Below are positions 36,681 to 47,845 of a stretch of DNA of 64,000 bases, one piece after another. Where the stretch lies: positions 128,983,625-129,047,624 of the forward strand of contig CM063284.1 of assembly GCA_032173965.1 (NCBI GenBank), given 5' to 3'. Below the pieces are notes generated by a model, which had not been told where the DNA came from, ran no database searches, and saw only the letters and a list, made by a program, of their open reading frames with translations. The DNA is from Sitta carolinensis. Its lineage: Eukaryota; Chordata; Aves; Passeriformes; Sittidae. Made by a program: the position numbers and the translations under genes. Numbering within the stretch: position 1 is the stretch's first letter; every line of letters begins with the position of its first letter.

Positions 36681-37201
36681 CTGTGTAACATAATGTGTCT
36701 GTACAGGCTACTTCTCTTTCCCCTGTGCATTTTAATTACACTAGCAATTTTTTCCCCCAAATAGCTATGCACAGAATTTCAATTACACTTATTCATGAGT
36801 GTACAATGCTCATTCCTGCTCCTGTGAGCCTTGCATAAGGGCTTTGAAGAGGAGATTAGGTGCTGCTGTGAGACAGGCTGGTGTCTGTGCTGGAGATGGC
36901 ACAGGGACCCACTGATTCTCTTCAATTAGAGAAAGGCCTACAGCCTCCACGAACACATTTTGCAAGGTGTTCACAGCCAGTCAAGGATGCCTCATGATTT
37001 GTTACACACCTCAAGGTGTCTTCCATGTGGGTCTCTGTGGGGTCTCATGTGGGTCTCAGGCTGCAGAGCAGGGTGGTCTTCACTGGGTGACCACCATGGG
37101 ACCCCATGCATGAGCACTGGTGGAAGGATGATTAATGTGCTGAGGAGAAGCCATTCTCTGCCAAGTGAACAAGCTTCTTGTTCCTATTATATGGAAAGGA
37201 C

Positions 37202-37297
37202 AGTATAGTATAGTATAGTATAGTATAGTATAGTATAGTATAGTATAGTATAGTATAGTATAGTATAGTATAGTATAGTATAGTATAGTATAGTATA
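37202..37297. repeat. (AGTAT)n pentanucleotide microsatellite, about 19 copies
   Basis: Perfect AGTAT pentamers for about 95 bp, degenerating into AATAAAAAAA. The array ends about 110 bp from the 3' end of the neighbouring CR1. Near-perfect repeats suggest active length change. The Tyr/Ile/Leu-rich minus-strand open frame here is an artefact. Confidence 0.97.
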
Positions 37298-37490
37298 ATA
37301 AAAAAACCTAAGAGGGTAGCCAAAACTATCATGGTCAGAATTCAGCCTCTGTTGTGCTGCATTATGCTATCCCTGTTCCTCCAGGAGCTCTCTACACAAC
37401 CCTAGAATAACAGACTTACAGAATCCCTAAGGGTAGAAAAGACCTTCTAGATGATTGACTCCAACATTTCACTGACCACCACCATGTCAA

Positions 37491-38347
37491 CTAAACCATA
37501 GCACTAAGTGCCTCATCCAGTTATTTCTTGAACACTTACAGACATGGTGACTCCACCGCTTCCCTGGGAAGCCTGTCCCAATGCTTAACCCTTTCAGTAA
37601 AGAAGCCTCTCCTGATACACAGTCCGAACCTTCCCTGGCACAAATTGAGGCCTCCTCTTCTTGCCTTGTCTCTGTTTGCCTGGGAGAAGAGACCAACCCC
37701 CACCTGGCTACAGGCTGCTCTCAGGCAGTTGTAGAAAGCAATAGGGTCCTCCCTGAGCCTCCTTTTCTCCAGGCTAAGCAACCTCAACTCCCTCAGCCAC
37801 TCTTCATAAGACTTAGTCTCCAGACCCTTCACCAGCTCTGTTGCTCTTCTCTAGACATGCTCCAGCATCTCAGTGACTTTTTGTAGTGAGGAGCCCTTAA
37901 CTGGACATAGCATTTGAGGCACAGCCTCACTAGAGCTGCTGAGTCCAGGGGAACAATCCCTGCCCTGGTCCTGCTGCCACACTATTGCTGATACAGGCCA
38001 GGATGCCATTGGCCTTTTTGCCACCTGGGCACATGCTTCCTTATGTTCATCCAGTGTTGATGAGCACCCCCACGTCCTTTTCTCTGGGCCGCTTTCTAGC
38101 TGCTCTGCCCCAAGACTGTAGAGCTGCTTGGGGTTATTGCGACTCAAGTGTAAGACTGGACTTTGTTGAACCTTTGTGCAACCTACTGTTGCACTCAGCC
38201 CATTGATCCAGCCTCTCCAGATCCCACTGCATAACCTTTCAAAAAGCAGGACAACAGCCACGATCAACTTAGTGCTTCCAGCAAACTCACTGAGAGTGCA
38301 CTCAATTCCCTCATCCAGATGTTCAATTAAGTTATTAAATAAACTGG
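37491..38347 (-). pseudogene. CR1 ORF2 carboxy-terminal remnant (reverse transcriptase)
   Basis: Minus-strand translation shows the signature CR1 RT tail: an SYEEWLRELRLLSLEKRRL-like stretch, then a GLFSQ segment and FFTERV, HWDRLPREAVES at the end. In the intact family this region follows the RT catalytic domain. The catalytic YxDD motif is not in this copy, since the 5' part is missing. Damage seen includes in-frame stops at 37851-37853, 37536-37538 and 37521-37523, before the normal stop at 37491-37493. There is at least one single-base deletion near 37875-37885 that shifts the frame. It is a dead copy. Confidence 0.9.
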
Positions 38348-38353
38348 CCCCAG

Positions 38354-38687
38354 TGTAGTCTGAGGCTCCTGGGCCTGAAGTTTCTGAGTTTCTAGACTCA
38401 GTTTCTTCATGATGTTTTGGTTCAGGAAGACCTTGTGTTGTCACAGGCTTGGCATAAACATCATGAGTGTTATTGTAACAAGAGTGATGTTTTGGATTCC
38501 TCTCTGTGGGATGGACTTCTCTCTGTCTTTCAGTTTTGGGCCAATGGGATGAAGAGTTCTGGCACTCTTCTGACCAATGAGATGGCCTGCTCGAGAAGCT
38601 ATATAAAGGGGGTCAGTCTTTGAATAAAGAAGAGTCAGATGAAGTTTTTATAAGTCTTATGTCATCTGTTCATCGCCCACAGTGACA
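38354..38687 (+). mobile_element. 334-bp solo ERV LTR nested in CR1
   Basis: The element starts TGTAGTC and ends AGTGACA. It is flanked by the identical 6-bp duplications CCCCAG at 38348-38353 and 38688-38693. Removing it joins CR1 sequence seamlessly ('ctggccccag' to 'tactgagcc'), which proves the insertion boundaries. Plus orientation is shown by CCAAT boxes at 38541-38545 and 38574-38578, a TATA box at 38600-38607 and AATAAA at 38623-38628. That gives a very short R region and a U5 of roughly 50 bp. A 6-bp duplication and a LTR near 330 bp fit class II (alpha/beta-like, ERVK-type) avian retroviruses. No primer-binding site or internal viral sequence follows, so recombination has left a solo LTR. 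Confidence 0.92.
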
Positions 38688-39514
38688 CCCCAGTACTGAG
38701 CCTCGGGGAACACCATGGTGACTGGCTGCCCCTTATCACCACCCTCTGGGTCTGGCCATCCATCCAGTTTTTAACACAGAATGCACCTGTGTTGCATCCA
38801 AGCCTTGGGATGTCATCTCCTCCTAATATCACCCTGTCTGTCCTCAGGGATGACCCTACGTCACATGCTGTCACCCATCCCTGGCACTGAGTGCGCATGC
38901 CAGTGGTCAGGCAGAAAAGGCATGGACTGCACTCACTCTGCAGACTTTCCTCTCTGCAGGGTCCTGCTCAAGTCTTGCTTCTTGTCCTGTCACCAAGTCC
39001 CAGAAAACATGTGGGGGTTTCTTCCCTTTGAGACAGACATTGCTATCTTGGGCTACACTTGGTCAGTGGTTCAAAAATCATTGATGATGGGCAGGCAGAC
39101 AAAGTCAGTATAGTTGTGAAATGATGGGGGAAAAGCACCTACAGATAGAGAAAATCAGATAAAAACCCTCTTGGTGGAGAACTGCATGACAGTATTGACA
39201 AGGTGAGAGTATATGAGAGAAACTGGTAAGAATGTAACCATCATAAACAACACCAGTTACACACCGCAGGGTGAAGCTGCGCCAGTATGCATAAGTAAAG
39301 AGCAACTGTTTGTGAAGTGGGAGAAACTGTAACTGCCTTTTGTGTGAAAGGTATTTGTGCAGCCAAGGACATATTGATGTGCCTGGAAAATCCCCCTTTT
39401 TTTTTTCTGCAAGGGAGCCCAGGCACAAACTGTCTGCAGTAGGAACGCCAATGAACCTTCAGGCAAGTCTTTAAAAACTAAACAAACACAAAAGAAGAGA
39501 TTTGCTTCTTGCGC

Positions 39515-39542
39515 TTTTTTTTTTTTTTTTTTTTTTTTTTTT
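39515..39542. repeat. poly-T homopolymer (28)
   Basis: Twenty-eight consecutive T residues. On the minus strand this would be a poly-A run, but no retroposed gene is recognisable next to it. Confidence 0.9.
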
Positions 39543-42500
39543 CCCTCCTCCATTTCAAAGCCTGTACCTGTTTTGGGTTTTTTTTAAACAAAATCTGGAG
39601 GAAAGGCCCTGATGTCATCAGAGTGCTGATACCCCATCACTGACAGCCTTCCCCAAAGCCATGTGATGGTGGTATATGGGAGGTATCCTGATTTTCTGAA
39701 AATACATGATGTTCTTCTCCAGAGAATGGAAAGCAGATTTACTCCTTCTGTGAACTTGGAACAATCTGCTCAGACAAGTGACAGAAACGTTTTCTCTTGC
39801 TACCCAGGCTGGAGGCTCAGTCATTCATGTGCTTTCTAAAGGATCCCTGGCAATCCTTATCCTTTCCAACTGCCCTCTTGTAACTGCCCAGCAGGAGCCC
39901 AGGGGAGCCCGTGGTTTTGCACAGGTGTCATTAAGGACTGTCTCTGGAGACAACGGGCCACAAAGCAACTGAGCTCTAAGAGGACTTTGTTGGTGGTGAA
40001 GATGACAGGTAAGAGAGAACAAGGACTTGCAATTAGGGAAATCACTCTATATTTGTAAACCAAACACGCTTGATATGAAAATCACCGGCACAAGAGACTT
40101 GGCTGCTCTGTGCAGCTCTTGCAGGCTCCTTTCAAAGCAGGGCTATGCTTTCGGCAGAAACAGACAGGTTTTTAGAGCTCATAAAGCTTCAGTCGGTAAG
40201 TGTATGCATCCTTGTGTCTGAATAAATAAATATCCACTAAAGGAACCTGGTTTAAAAGAATAAAATAATTAAGAAACATGGAAAACATTACTGGCCATAT
40301 TCAATTAACAGCTGAAGTATTGTTAGAAAGACAGATCAATCTGGAATGATCTGACTAAAAGCAAAAGTTTAGATAACTTGTCTGATAATGGCATGAGCAT
40401 ATCCCATAAATGCCCAGCAATTCCATATCATTAAGCCTTCAAGGACAAACCTGATTGATGGCAATGTACCTGCAGGAAACAGCTCAGATGGAAAAACTCC
40501 AATGTGTGCCAGCAAAGTAATTACCTGGGATGGTGACTATGCTGTGTGGTCAGATAGGAACAGGACAGATAATGCAGTGCTCTGAGCACTGCCCTGGTTC
40601 CCTCGGCTGAGAGGCAGCTCCATGCACCAGCTACTGAGGCACAGGGGGTTCTTTGCTCTCTCCTCTTCTTACTTATTCTACTGAGTCTTCAACGTCACTG
40701 TGTCTGTCTCATTTCACTATATCTGCACTACCTTTATAAGGCAAGGGAGTGTCTGCCCATCTTTATGCTCTGTGTAGCACCATATGAACTGTTCTAGATA
40801 CAAGGAAATTTCAGATGGACCAGAAATTTGAAACTAAAGGGTGACATTTCCCGTTTGAAGAAGCATGTGAGTTGTTTAACAGTTAACATTCACCAGCAAT
40901 GAATCTATCCTCCTTATTTTTTAAAAAATCTCTGTCTCCTGTTACCATTCAGCACAAGGACTAAAAATAAGTATGTCACAATCATGTAACCAAATCCAAG
41001 TAATCAGGCACTCCTATTTCAGTAATGCTCTTTATGTATAAATATTTCAAGAATAAAGATTATTTTTGATCTCTCGAGTGCTGAAATGTAATATTTACAC
41101 TTACAAAAGTAATACTTGGGACAAGAATTCATCAAGTGAATCATCTTTCTCATCTTCCTTACAAATGGAGGCAGTAGTTTCTTTGACCTCATGAGAAGAA
41201 TGCAGCTTATGGGGAGGAGGGTAAGGGTACAGAGATGTAAAAGGCCAGCAAATCTATATTTTGGTGATGTCCTGTTCCAAAGCACAAAAGCTGAGCAGCC
41301 CTCACTAACAATCAACTCAGTTCAGCTTCATTTCCAGTAAAGTACATAAAAACAGGGGAACAAAGTACAAAGACCTATACAGGACTTGCACTTAACTTTT
41401 GACAGATCAGTTTTTTTTTTTCTTTAAATCTCGCCTCTGTCCCTTGACTTACCAGAGTATTTCTGTATCCAAGGTTAGGTCAGAATTACACCCCAAATCT
41501 GACAATGGATTTGGAAATACAGCAATGTTCCTCTGCAGGTTCCCAATACCGCTGAGATTCTTTAGCCTGAAGAAAGAAGACACCTCTGTTATTGTCTTTT
41601 GGCAGAGGTGACCCCTGTTCCAGAGGCTTATAAATTTGGCTTAAGTTAGTCTGAGCTTCAAGGCATAAAAATGTCTTTTCCTATCACATGCCTTATACAG
41701 AGAGAATTTAAAATTAAAGGAAAGGACCTGCTATTGAACTAAACCATTTTACTTGTTTTTAATTTGATTACCTATTAGTCTTTTCAAACACAATGTTTTA
41801 ATTTGAATTGTTGACAGAAGTCCCCTCCTGCTGGTTTTACTGGAAGTGGGATCTGTCCCAAGGAAGACATCAATACACTTGTACTTTATGAGCTACCTGT
41901 CAGTTCCTTAAACAAACTGTGATAGAAAGCAAAAGCTGACCACATTCAAGATGTTGATTTTGTGTCTTGGACCCATACCTAAAAAATTTAGCACACAGAT
42001 TGAATAAGCAAATTAAAACCCAGTTATTTTAATTGCTATTATTTACAGCATATGGAATATACTTATGTGAATATTTTGCTTCAGAAGATTATTTTTTAGG
42101 GAGAATCAGTCATATATTTCTCAGCTATGTTCTTAGCTACAGCAAAAATAAAAATTACCAAAACAGTTCTAAGCTTGCTTAAGCAAATTCAGACAACTGT
42201 GACAGTTCCGTCCTGAGCCATCTGATATTCTGCGTTTACAGATCACAAGTGACAATCTTGACTGCCACACAAGGCTGAAAAGAAAAACTAAGGCTCCATC
42301 TCGGACCTTGCTGGCCCATGCAGTTCCTATTTGTGGTGACTTAACCAGAAATCTGGAATTTCAGAAATCATTTAATGAAGAGAAAGAGAGATAGTTACCT
42401 TTTACTTCAAATGCAGAGACCACACTGAAAGAGCCAGATGTCATGTGAAGAATTAGTTGTGAATGTGAAAGAGATGGTGAGTGGGGCATAGTATTTTGCA

Positions 42501-44099
42501 TCAGATTTACAAAATTCAAGGTCTGTTCAATGTGCCAAGATAATTCAACTAATATAGCATGCAGTAAAGAAGTATAGATTATGTTCTGCCTCCTTTAAAA
42601 GACCACTTTAAAAGCAAAATGCCCACTGGGTTTATGGGGCAGGGCTGACTGAATGTGGTATCCATCATGTCCACAGATACCTCATGTAAGACTCTTCATA
42701 TAAGTACTGAGTTGATTTCTGCTATACTGTAGGTGCTGGCTGCTTCAAGAGAAGTCCAATCATTGTCTGAGTGAACATAGAAAGTTTAGCCTACAACTGG
42801 CAAGGTGCTTTCCACTGAGGTGCATCAGGTTATCCTGAGTATTAATATCAGTATCTACTTAGTCACTCTTGGAAAAGTAAGCAGTTGAAACACAGAGTGT
42901 TTTTGCAAATGAATTTTAAGGGAAAAAATGTTGCAGAAAATTTTCATGCACCTGTTTCAATGCTTTCATCTGTCAGTGTTTGTCATCCTTCTTCTTTGCC
43001 TTTCATTTTCAGTGACAAAATAGAGTGTGTAAAGGAAAAGGCAGAATGTACTGTTCTGAAGTGTAGAGTATAAAAATGAATCTACAATATTTTATTTTTC
43101 CTTTCAGCAGCATCTATATTTCTCAGATTCCCCTTGATTGGCTTGCCATTTGATAAAGAAATTATGCTACTCTTATTTATTGTCCCATCAATAAATATTT
43201 TTGGGATGGGCCTCCAGAATGTGACTGGATTTCACTAAAATCATCATAAAATTATAAAATCATGAAATATTTCAGTCGTGATGTCAAGACAATGACTATT
43301 ACACTGAAAGCTTTTCCGTGTTATTCTCATTATTTTTCCTCATGGCAGATTTTATTAAGGCTATTTATTGTTAACACATGGTTTGTGAGTTATTAATATT
43401 GTACATATATATGTATATGATTCCTGTGTTATTGCCCAACATAACTGAGATTTCAGTGGAAAGACAGCCTTGGAATCTTAAATATTGAATTCCAGATGTC
43501 TTCTCAGTAGACCTTTTCTACACAAAGATGCATTATGCATTTACAGTTTACTACCTGGAGAGAAAAGAATTAATATAGGGGTTGCACATGTCCAGTTTCT
43601 ATGTCAAGCTCAGCTGAGGAAATCAGTTCATACCACAGCTGGTCCAAAATCTATCACACTTTTACATTTTTGGCAGGATGTCACCTTAGGCACTGTAAAT
43701 GGTGTATGTGTGCTATATAATTATATTGTCCATGGACTTAAGCACCTGTGTTGCATATTTCATTACATTTTCTTGGCCTGCTTATTAGGACCACATTTTA
43801 CATTTCTAATAATACGATTCAAATTCTACCAAATATGAAACACTGACTTTCAAGCAGAGCTAAACGAAGCTTAAGTAATTTAACATGAGCCAATGAAACA
43901 CAAAAGAATTACTTCACTCATAGGCAAGGTCATGAGGTTCCTCTTGCTGCTCTTCCACCTGAATTTTCTCTCTTTCTGTTTGTGTAAAAAATTTGAACCA
44001 GAGAGATGTAATTTTATTCCATTTATTTGCTGACAATACAACAGAAAGCTCATTCTTCTTTTTGGAAATAAAGTGTTAATGGGACATTTGCAGAAAATC

Positions 44100-44660
44100 A
44101 CAATGAGCTTGGAATCTTTTGTGGAATCAAATCAGAGTTCATACAACAAATATCATGCGTATTTTGTTGTTTCTAAACATCAATTGGCCGCATAAAAAGT
44201 GTAATAGAAAAATTAAAAATTTGTGATTACAATGACACAGAGCGCGTGCCAACAACTCTGTGGATGGCTTTTTATCTCATTCCCTTAGTGAAAACAGTTA
44301 ACTAGGCACTGGTGAGATATTCTGTAACTGCGCAACAAAAAGCTGGCACAACTGCCAAGTGTGGCATGCCAGATGTGTGAATACATTCTGGAGAGCAGTA
44401 TCAGCAGCTCCAACAGAAAGCCATAGCCATTAATCTAGAGACCTCTGGGAGTTCAGGATCGTGCTGTAAAACCTAGACCCTGCCAAGACTGCATCAGATA
44501 AAGCCATCAATGCATTGTAAAAAAGACACAAAACCTATTTCATGGGCTGCACTGATCAAGCAATTACAATCATTGACTACATTAAGCAAAGAAACAGCGG
44601 GGTGCCCTATAAAATTGACTGCCAACTTGAATAATCAATAGACTCCATGTAGAGTAAATT
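44100..44660. other. candidate conserved noncoding element cluster
   Basis: The stretch is free of simple repeats and transposon traces. It mixes CpG-bearing words rare elsewhere in the window (for example AGAGCGCGTGCC near 44240 and GGCCGCATAAAAAG near 44187) with many homeodomain-type cores such as CAATTACAATCATTGA and TTAATCTAGAG. Retained CpGs in an AT-rich desert can reflect constraint. This is the strongest conserved-element impression in the window, but it is unmeasured. Confidence 0.33.
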
Positions 44661-46471
44661 AAATAACTGAAAAACTATTTGGAAAAGCTGAAGTTAAAAA
44701 GCCAATCTGTAATCCCTCATCCATGGAAAAACAACCTTGCATCCAAAAGATTCTTTTGCTTGCTTTCATTGTTGTCACTGGGAAATACAGCAACAGCAAA
44801 CTAAGAAATTCTTTAACTCTCTCATTCACCAGTTAATAATTGTTCATTTAACCCAGGCATTCATAATCAATGTACGCATTAGTATCATACCTCCCAACCT
44901 GCCAGGCTTCAAACACAGTCCTAAATTGCAGGGCTAATACTCAGAAAAAGGAACTCAGAGAAATTGTATGTACTCTGGGAGGTTTAAAATGATACACTTT
45001 CCCTATTACAAGGCATACTCAATTTGGGCTGACTTTCCTGATTATTTCCAATGTAAACCATTTATAGCAATAGCCGTAATTTTGTAATTGATAGTAGAAT
45101 AAGCTGGAAATGTTGCAACAGAGCATTTTTTTTTTTTTTTCAACAGAAGATGCTGATTCATCAGAAACAAAGGTCGTGGAAACAGAATGAGTTGACTCAA
45201 CAGCTTTTTTAGTCCAGGAGGGTGGTCAACAGAGACATTCCCCTCCCTCCTCACTGCACACACGTGCAGGTGGAAATGATGTGCTTCTCCACGAAAGCTG
45301 CCCATCAAGTCAATGGCTGGGGCCTGTGCTGGCCTCACAGCACTTCTCCATGAGAGAAATCTGAACCCAAGTGCTGAGCAAGGACCACTATCCTGGATTT
45401 TCTCCCTTCTGGACCTCAAACACTTCTCTGAGAAATATTAACAGCTTTTGATTTTTGAAAGGAAAGAAGTCTAACAGATTCTGGTTTGCTTTATTTTTCC
45501 AAAATCTGGAGAAGTTTTCAGGTTTGCCTAAATGCCTGTACAGGAGCAGCCTGCAGTGGTGCTGTGGAGCAGTTCCAGTGGATCTGCAGCCCCCTGCAAA
45601 TTGCTGGAGCTGGGTGGGATCTACCTTTTGCTGCCTGCATTGCTCTGTCAATGGAGCTAATCCAGGCAACGCTTTGGATGAGGACCACTGACTGCAGGAT
45701 CATGGGTGTTTCTTTTGAAGCTGAAAAGAAACTGTAGCATTGGGACAGCCAGGGACATAGTGTGAAACCCAAGTTTCCATGCCCTAACAGGTACCAGGCA
45801 CATTGTTCTGACTTCCAGGGCACATATGCCTGCAGGAAGAGGAGCCAGCTCTTGGCAGCTGAAGAGTACCAGTATCTAAGAGTGCTCATTACTTTTGGAC
45901 TCATTACCAAGTGGAACACCAACCTGAGCAAAAGCAGAGTGTCACATTTTAACTTCTGTCCCAACTAGCCCAAGGACAATTTCACACATCCACAGGTTTG
46001 ACTGAATTACCTGAGTTTGGTTCAACACCTGGCAAGGAATATATTGCAGACAGGACATACCCCAAAAGAACAGTTCAATAGTATTAGATCACTCCAAATG
46101 TCAAGAAGCGGGACACTTGTAAAACCTCAGTTAATGGCAAATATTCTGATTTTATATCTAAGAGAAAAGGAGCACTTTTTAATTATTGTAGCAAAACAAA
46201 AAAATGCTCCTTAAAAAATTGTACCTTTTCATGCCTATGCAAATTTTCACTGTTTTCATTCTCTTGTTTTGAAAGAAAAGTCCCTTTCTGCAGTGAAAAT
46301 ATATTCTTTCTTGGGAAAAAAAAAGCCTTCTGTTTTCATTCTACCAAACTAGGAAATATCAAAGGCAAAGCTGCAACATATTTTGCTTTCCAGAGAATCT
46401 GAAGAAATGTGATTTAGCAGTTTTTCCAGTGGTGCAAATATTTTTTACTCACCTCACACTAACATGGTTTG

Positions 46472-46515
46472 TTTTTTTTTTTTTGTTTTTTTTGTTTTTT
46501 TTTTTTTTTTTTTTG
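46472..46515. repeat. T-rich low-complexity tract with single G interruptions
   Basis: About 44 bases of T with two isolated G residues. Simple sequence. Confidence 0.9.
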
Positions 46516-47113
46516 TATGTGGATAAATTAACACGTAAGCAAGGGTGTTAAGCTCTTTACCTATGTTAATAGAATGAGCTGGGTTCTTCACTGGCAAATG
46601 TTTTCTCCTTTTTTTTAGCTGAAACATAACATAGAATTTAGGACTCTTTCAGTCTGGTCTGCAGATTAGAAGAAAACAGAAGAAAAATTGAAATTAACTC
46701 TTCATTGTACACAGTTCACTGGGTTCAAAAAGTACTTCTAGAATTTATTCAGTACATAATCAGAATAAATCTTGGAGCTGTCATCATTACTGAAAAAGAG
46801 GTTTATAAATTAAAGCACCAGGGAAATCTATAAGGCATTAATTCATTATTTGTGGGAGTTTTGTACAAGCATTTTTCTTTCTTGGTGCACAATAAATAAG
46901 CTGACAACAAACAGACTGGGATAACTTTATGCTCTTTTTCACCTGCTTAAAAAAGCTGAGGACAAACCTTCTAAAAATGTGCATTATAAGTGAACTCATA
47001 GTAACTACATATCAAACAAAATGAAATTTGATGAACTAAAAGTGATCATCTGTCACAATAACATTTTCCAACTTGTCTGCTGATTAGATGGTAATGCTGC
47101 CCATAAAAGCGAA

Positions 47114-47125
47114 GGGGGGGGGGGG
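47114..47125. repeat. poly-G run (12)
   Basis: Twelve consecutive G residues followed by AGGGA, unusual in this AT-rich setting. It is prone to sequencing and assembly error. Confidence 0.85.
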
Positions 47126-47789
47126 AGGGAAGCACTGCAGACAACCTGATAAAACATCCTACTGAAACCTATTGTATTTACTACTTATTAGATTCTGAAC
47201 TCAAATAGACCTTGATTGTTGAGAGCTTGGGTATTTAAAAGCCTTAAGATCATCAATTACATTACTCATAATTTCCACATCTGCCTGTTCCTCAGCAATT
47301 CAGAAGGAGAGAGAGATAGCTGTTATAAGAGTCTTTCTGCAACGTGATTACTATGAGTCTGTTACAATGTGCACTTGAAATGCCTTTAAGGATTTGAACT
47401 GAACTGTAATTTGCAGCTTTCTGGAACTCCTACATGGATCACTTTTTGGTGATAGTGAAAATCAAATGAGTGGAGATGGTCCAAATTACCTGGAAGAAAA
47501 ACAGGTTCTTATCCACTCAAAGGAACCCCTACAAGCCTGCCAAAAGCACAATAAATGCACTCTTCTTTCCTGTGTTGTCTGGAAAGTGAATATGTATTTC
47601 AAACTAAACAGAAACCCTGATTAGCATGGTTATTGTGAAGCTAAACAGCAAGAAGACTATGTTTGCAGAAGCCATTTACAGGCTACAGGGAATGTTACTT
47701 CCCTGTTGTGTCATTCTTCTTAAAATGAATACTTTTTTAACAAAACCTTTGCTTTTTTTCAAAGCAGAGACATCCTCATTTACTTCCTA

Positions 47790-47845
47790 TTAAAGTCAAT
47801 GGAGAACTGCCATTATCTCTTGTGGGAGTTGGATCACACTAATGG
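47790..47845. repeat. possible old interspersed repeat fragment
   Basis: The phrases 'attaaagtcaatggagaac', 'tgccatta' and 'tgggagttggatcacac' resemble the recurring 'AAGTCAATGG...CCATTGACTT...GGGAGTTGGATCA' words of an old amniote repeat. The fragment is short and diverged, and I cannot name the family. Confidence 0.35.

Larger units (their letters stand above)
30286..37201. other. long unique stretch without a supported gene
   Basis: AT-rich DNA with no recognisable exon. It includes a small CpG-rich patch with a GGCGGGC/GCCCGCC inverted repeat (33920-33938) and poly-A at 35158-35173. Two conserved-element-like segments are listed separately at 34770-35070 and 36200-36680. Open frames are short and unrecognisable. 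Confidence 0.5.
37405..38815 (-). mobile_element. CR1 LINE, 5'-truncated, minus orientation, split by an LTR
   Basis: About 1.07 kb of CR1 remains in two parts, 37405-38353 and 38694 to about 38815, interrupted by the LTR at 38354-38687. The 3' end lies at 37405 with a short 3' UTR. Inward is the carboxy-terminal part of ORF2 (reverse transcriptase-endonuclease protein), ending at a stop at 37491-37493. The 5' end is lost, as is usual for LINE copies, and the copy is clearly inactive. Phrases on the plus strand such as 'gaatccctaagg', 'ccacctggctaca' and 'gatacaggccaggatgcca' are hallmarks of CR1. Confidence 0.95.

Noticed and set aside
45520..45960. GC-richer area with overlapping open frames on both strands, suspected retropseudogene
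   Set aside because: No protein family is recognisable, there is no poly-A tail or flanking duplication, and frames overlap on opposite strands.
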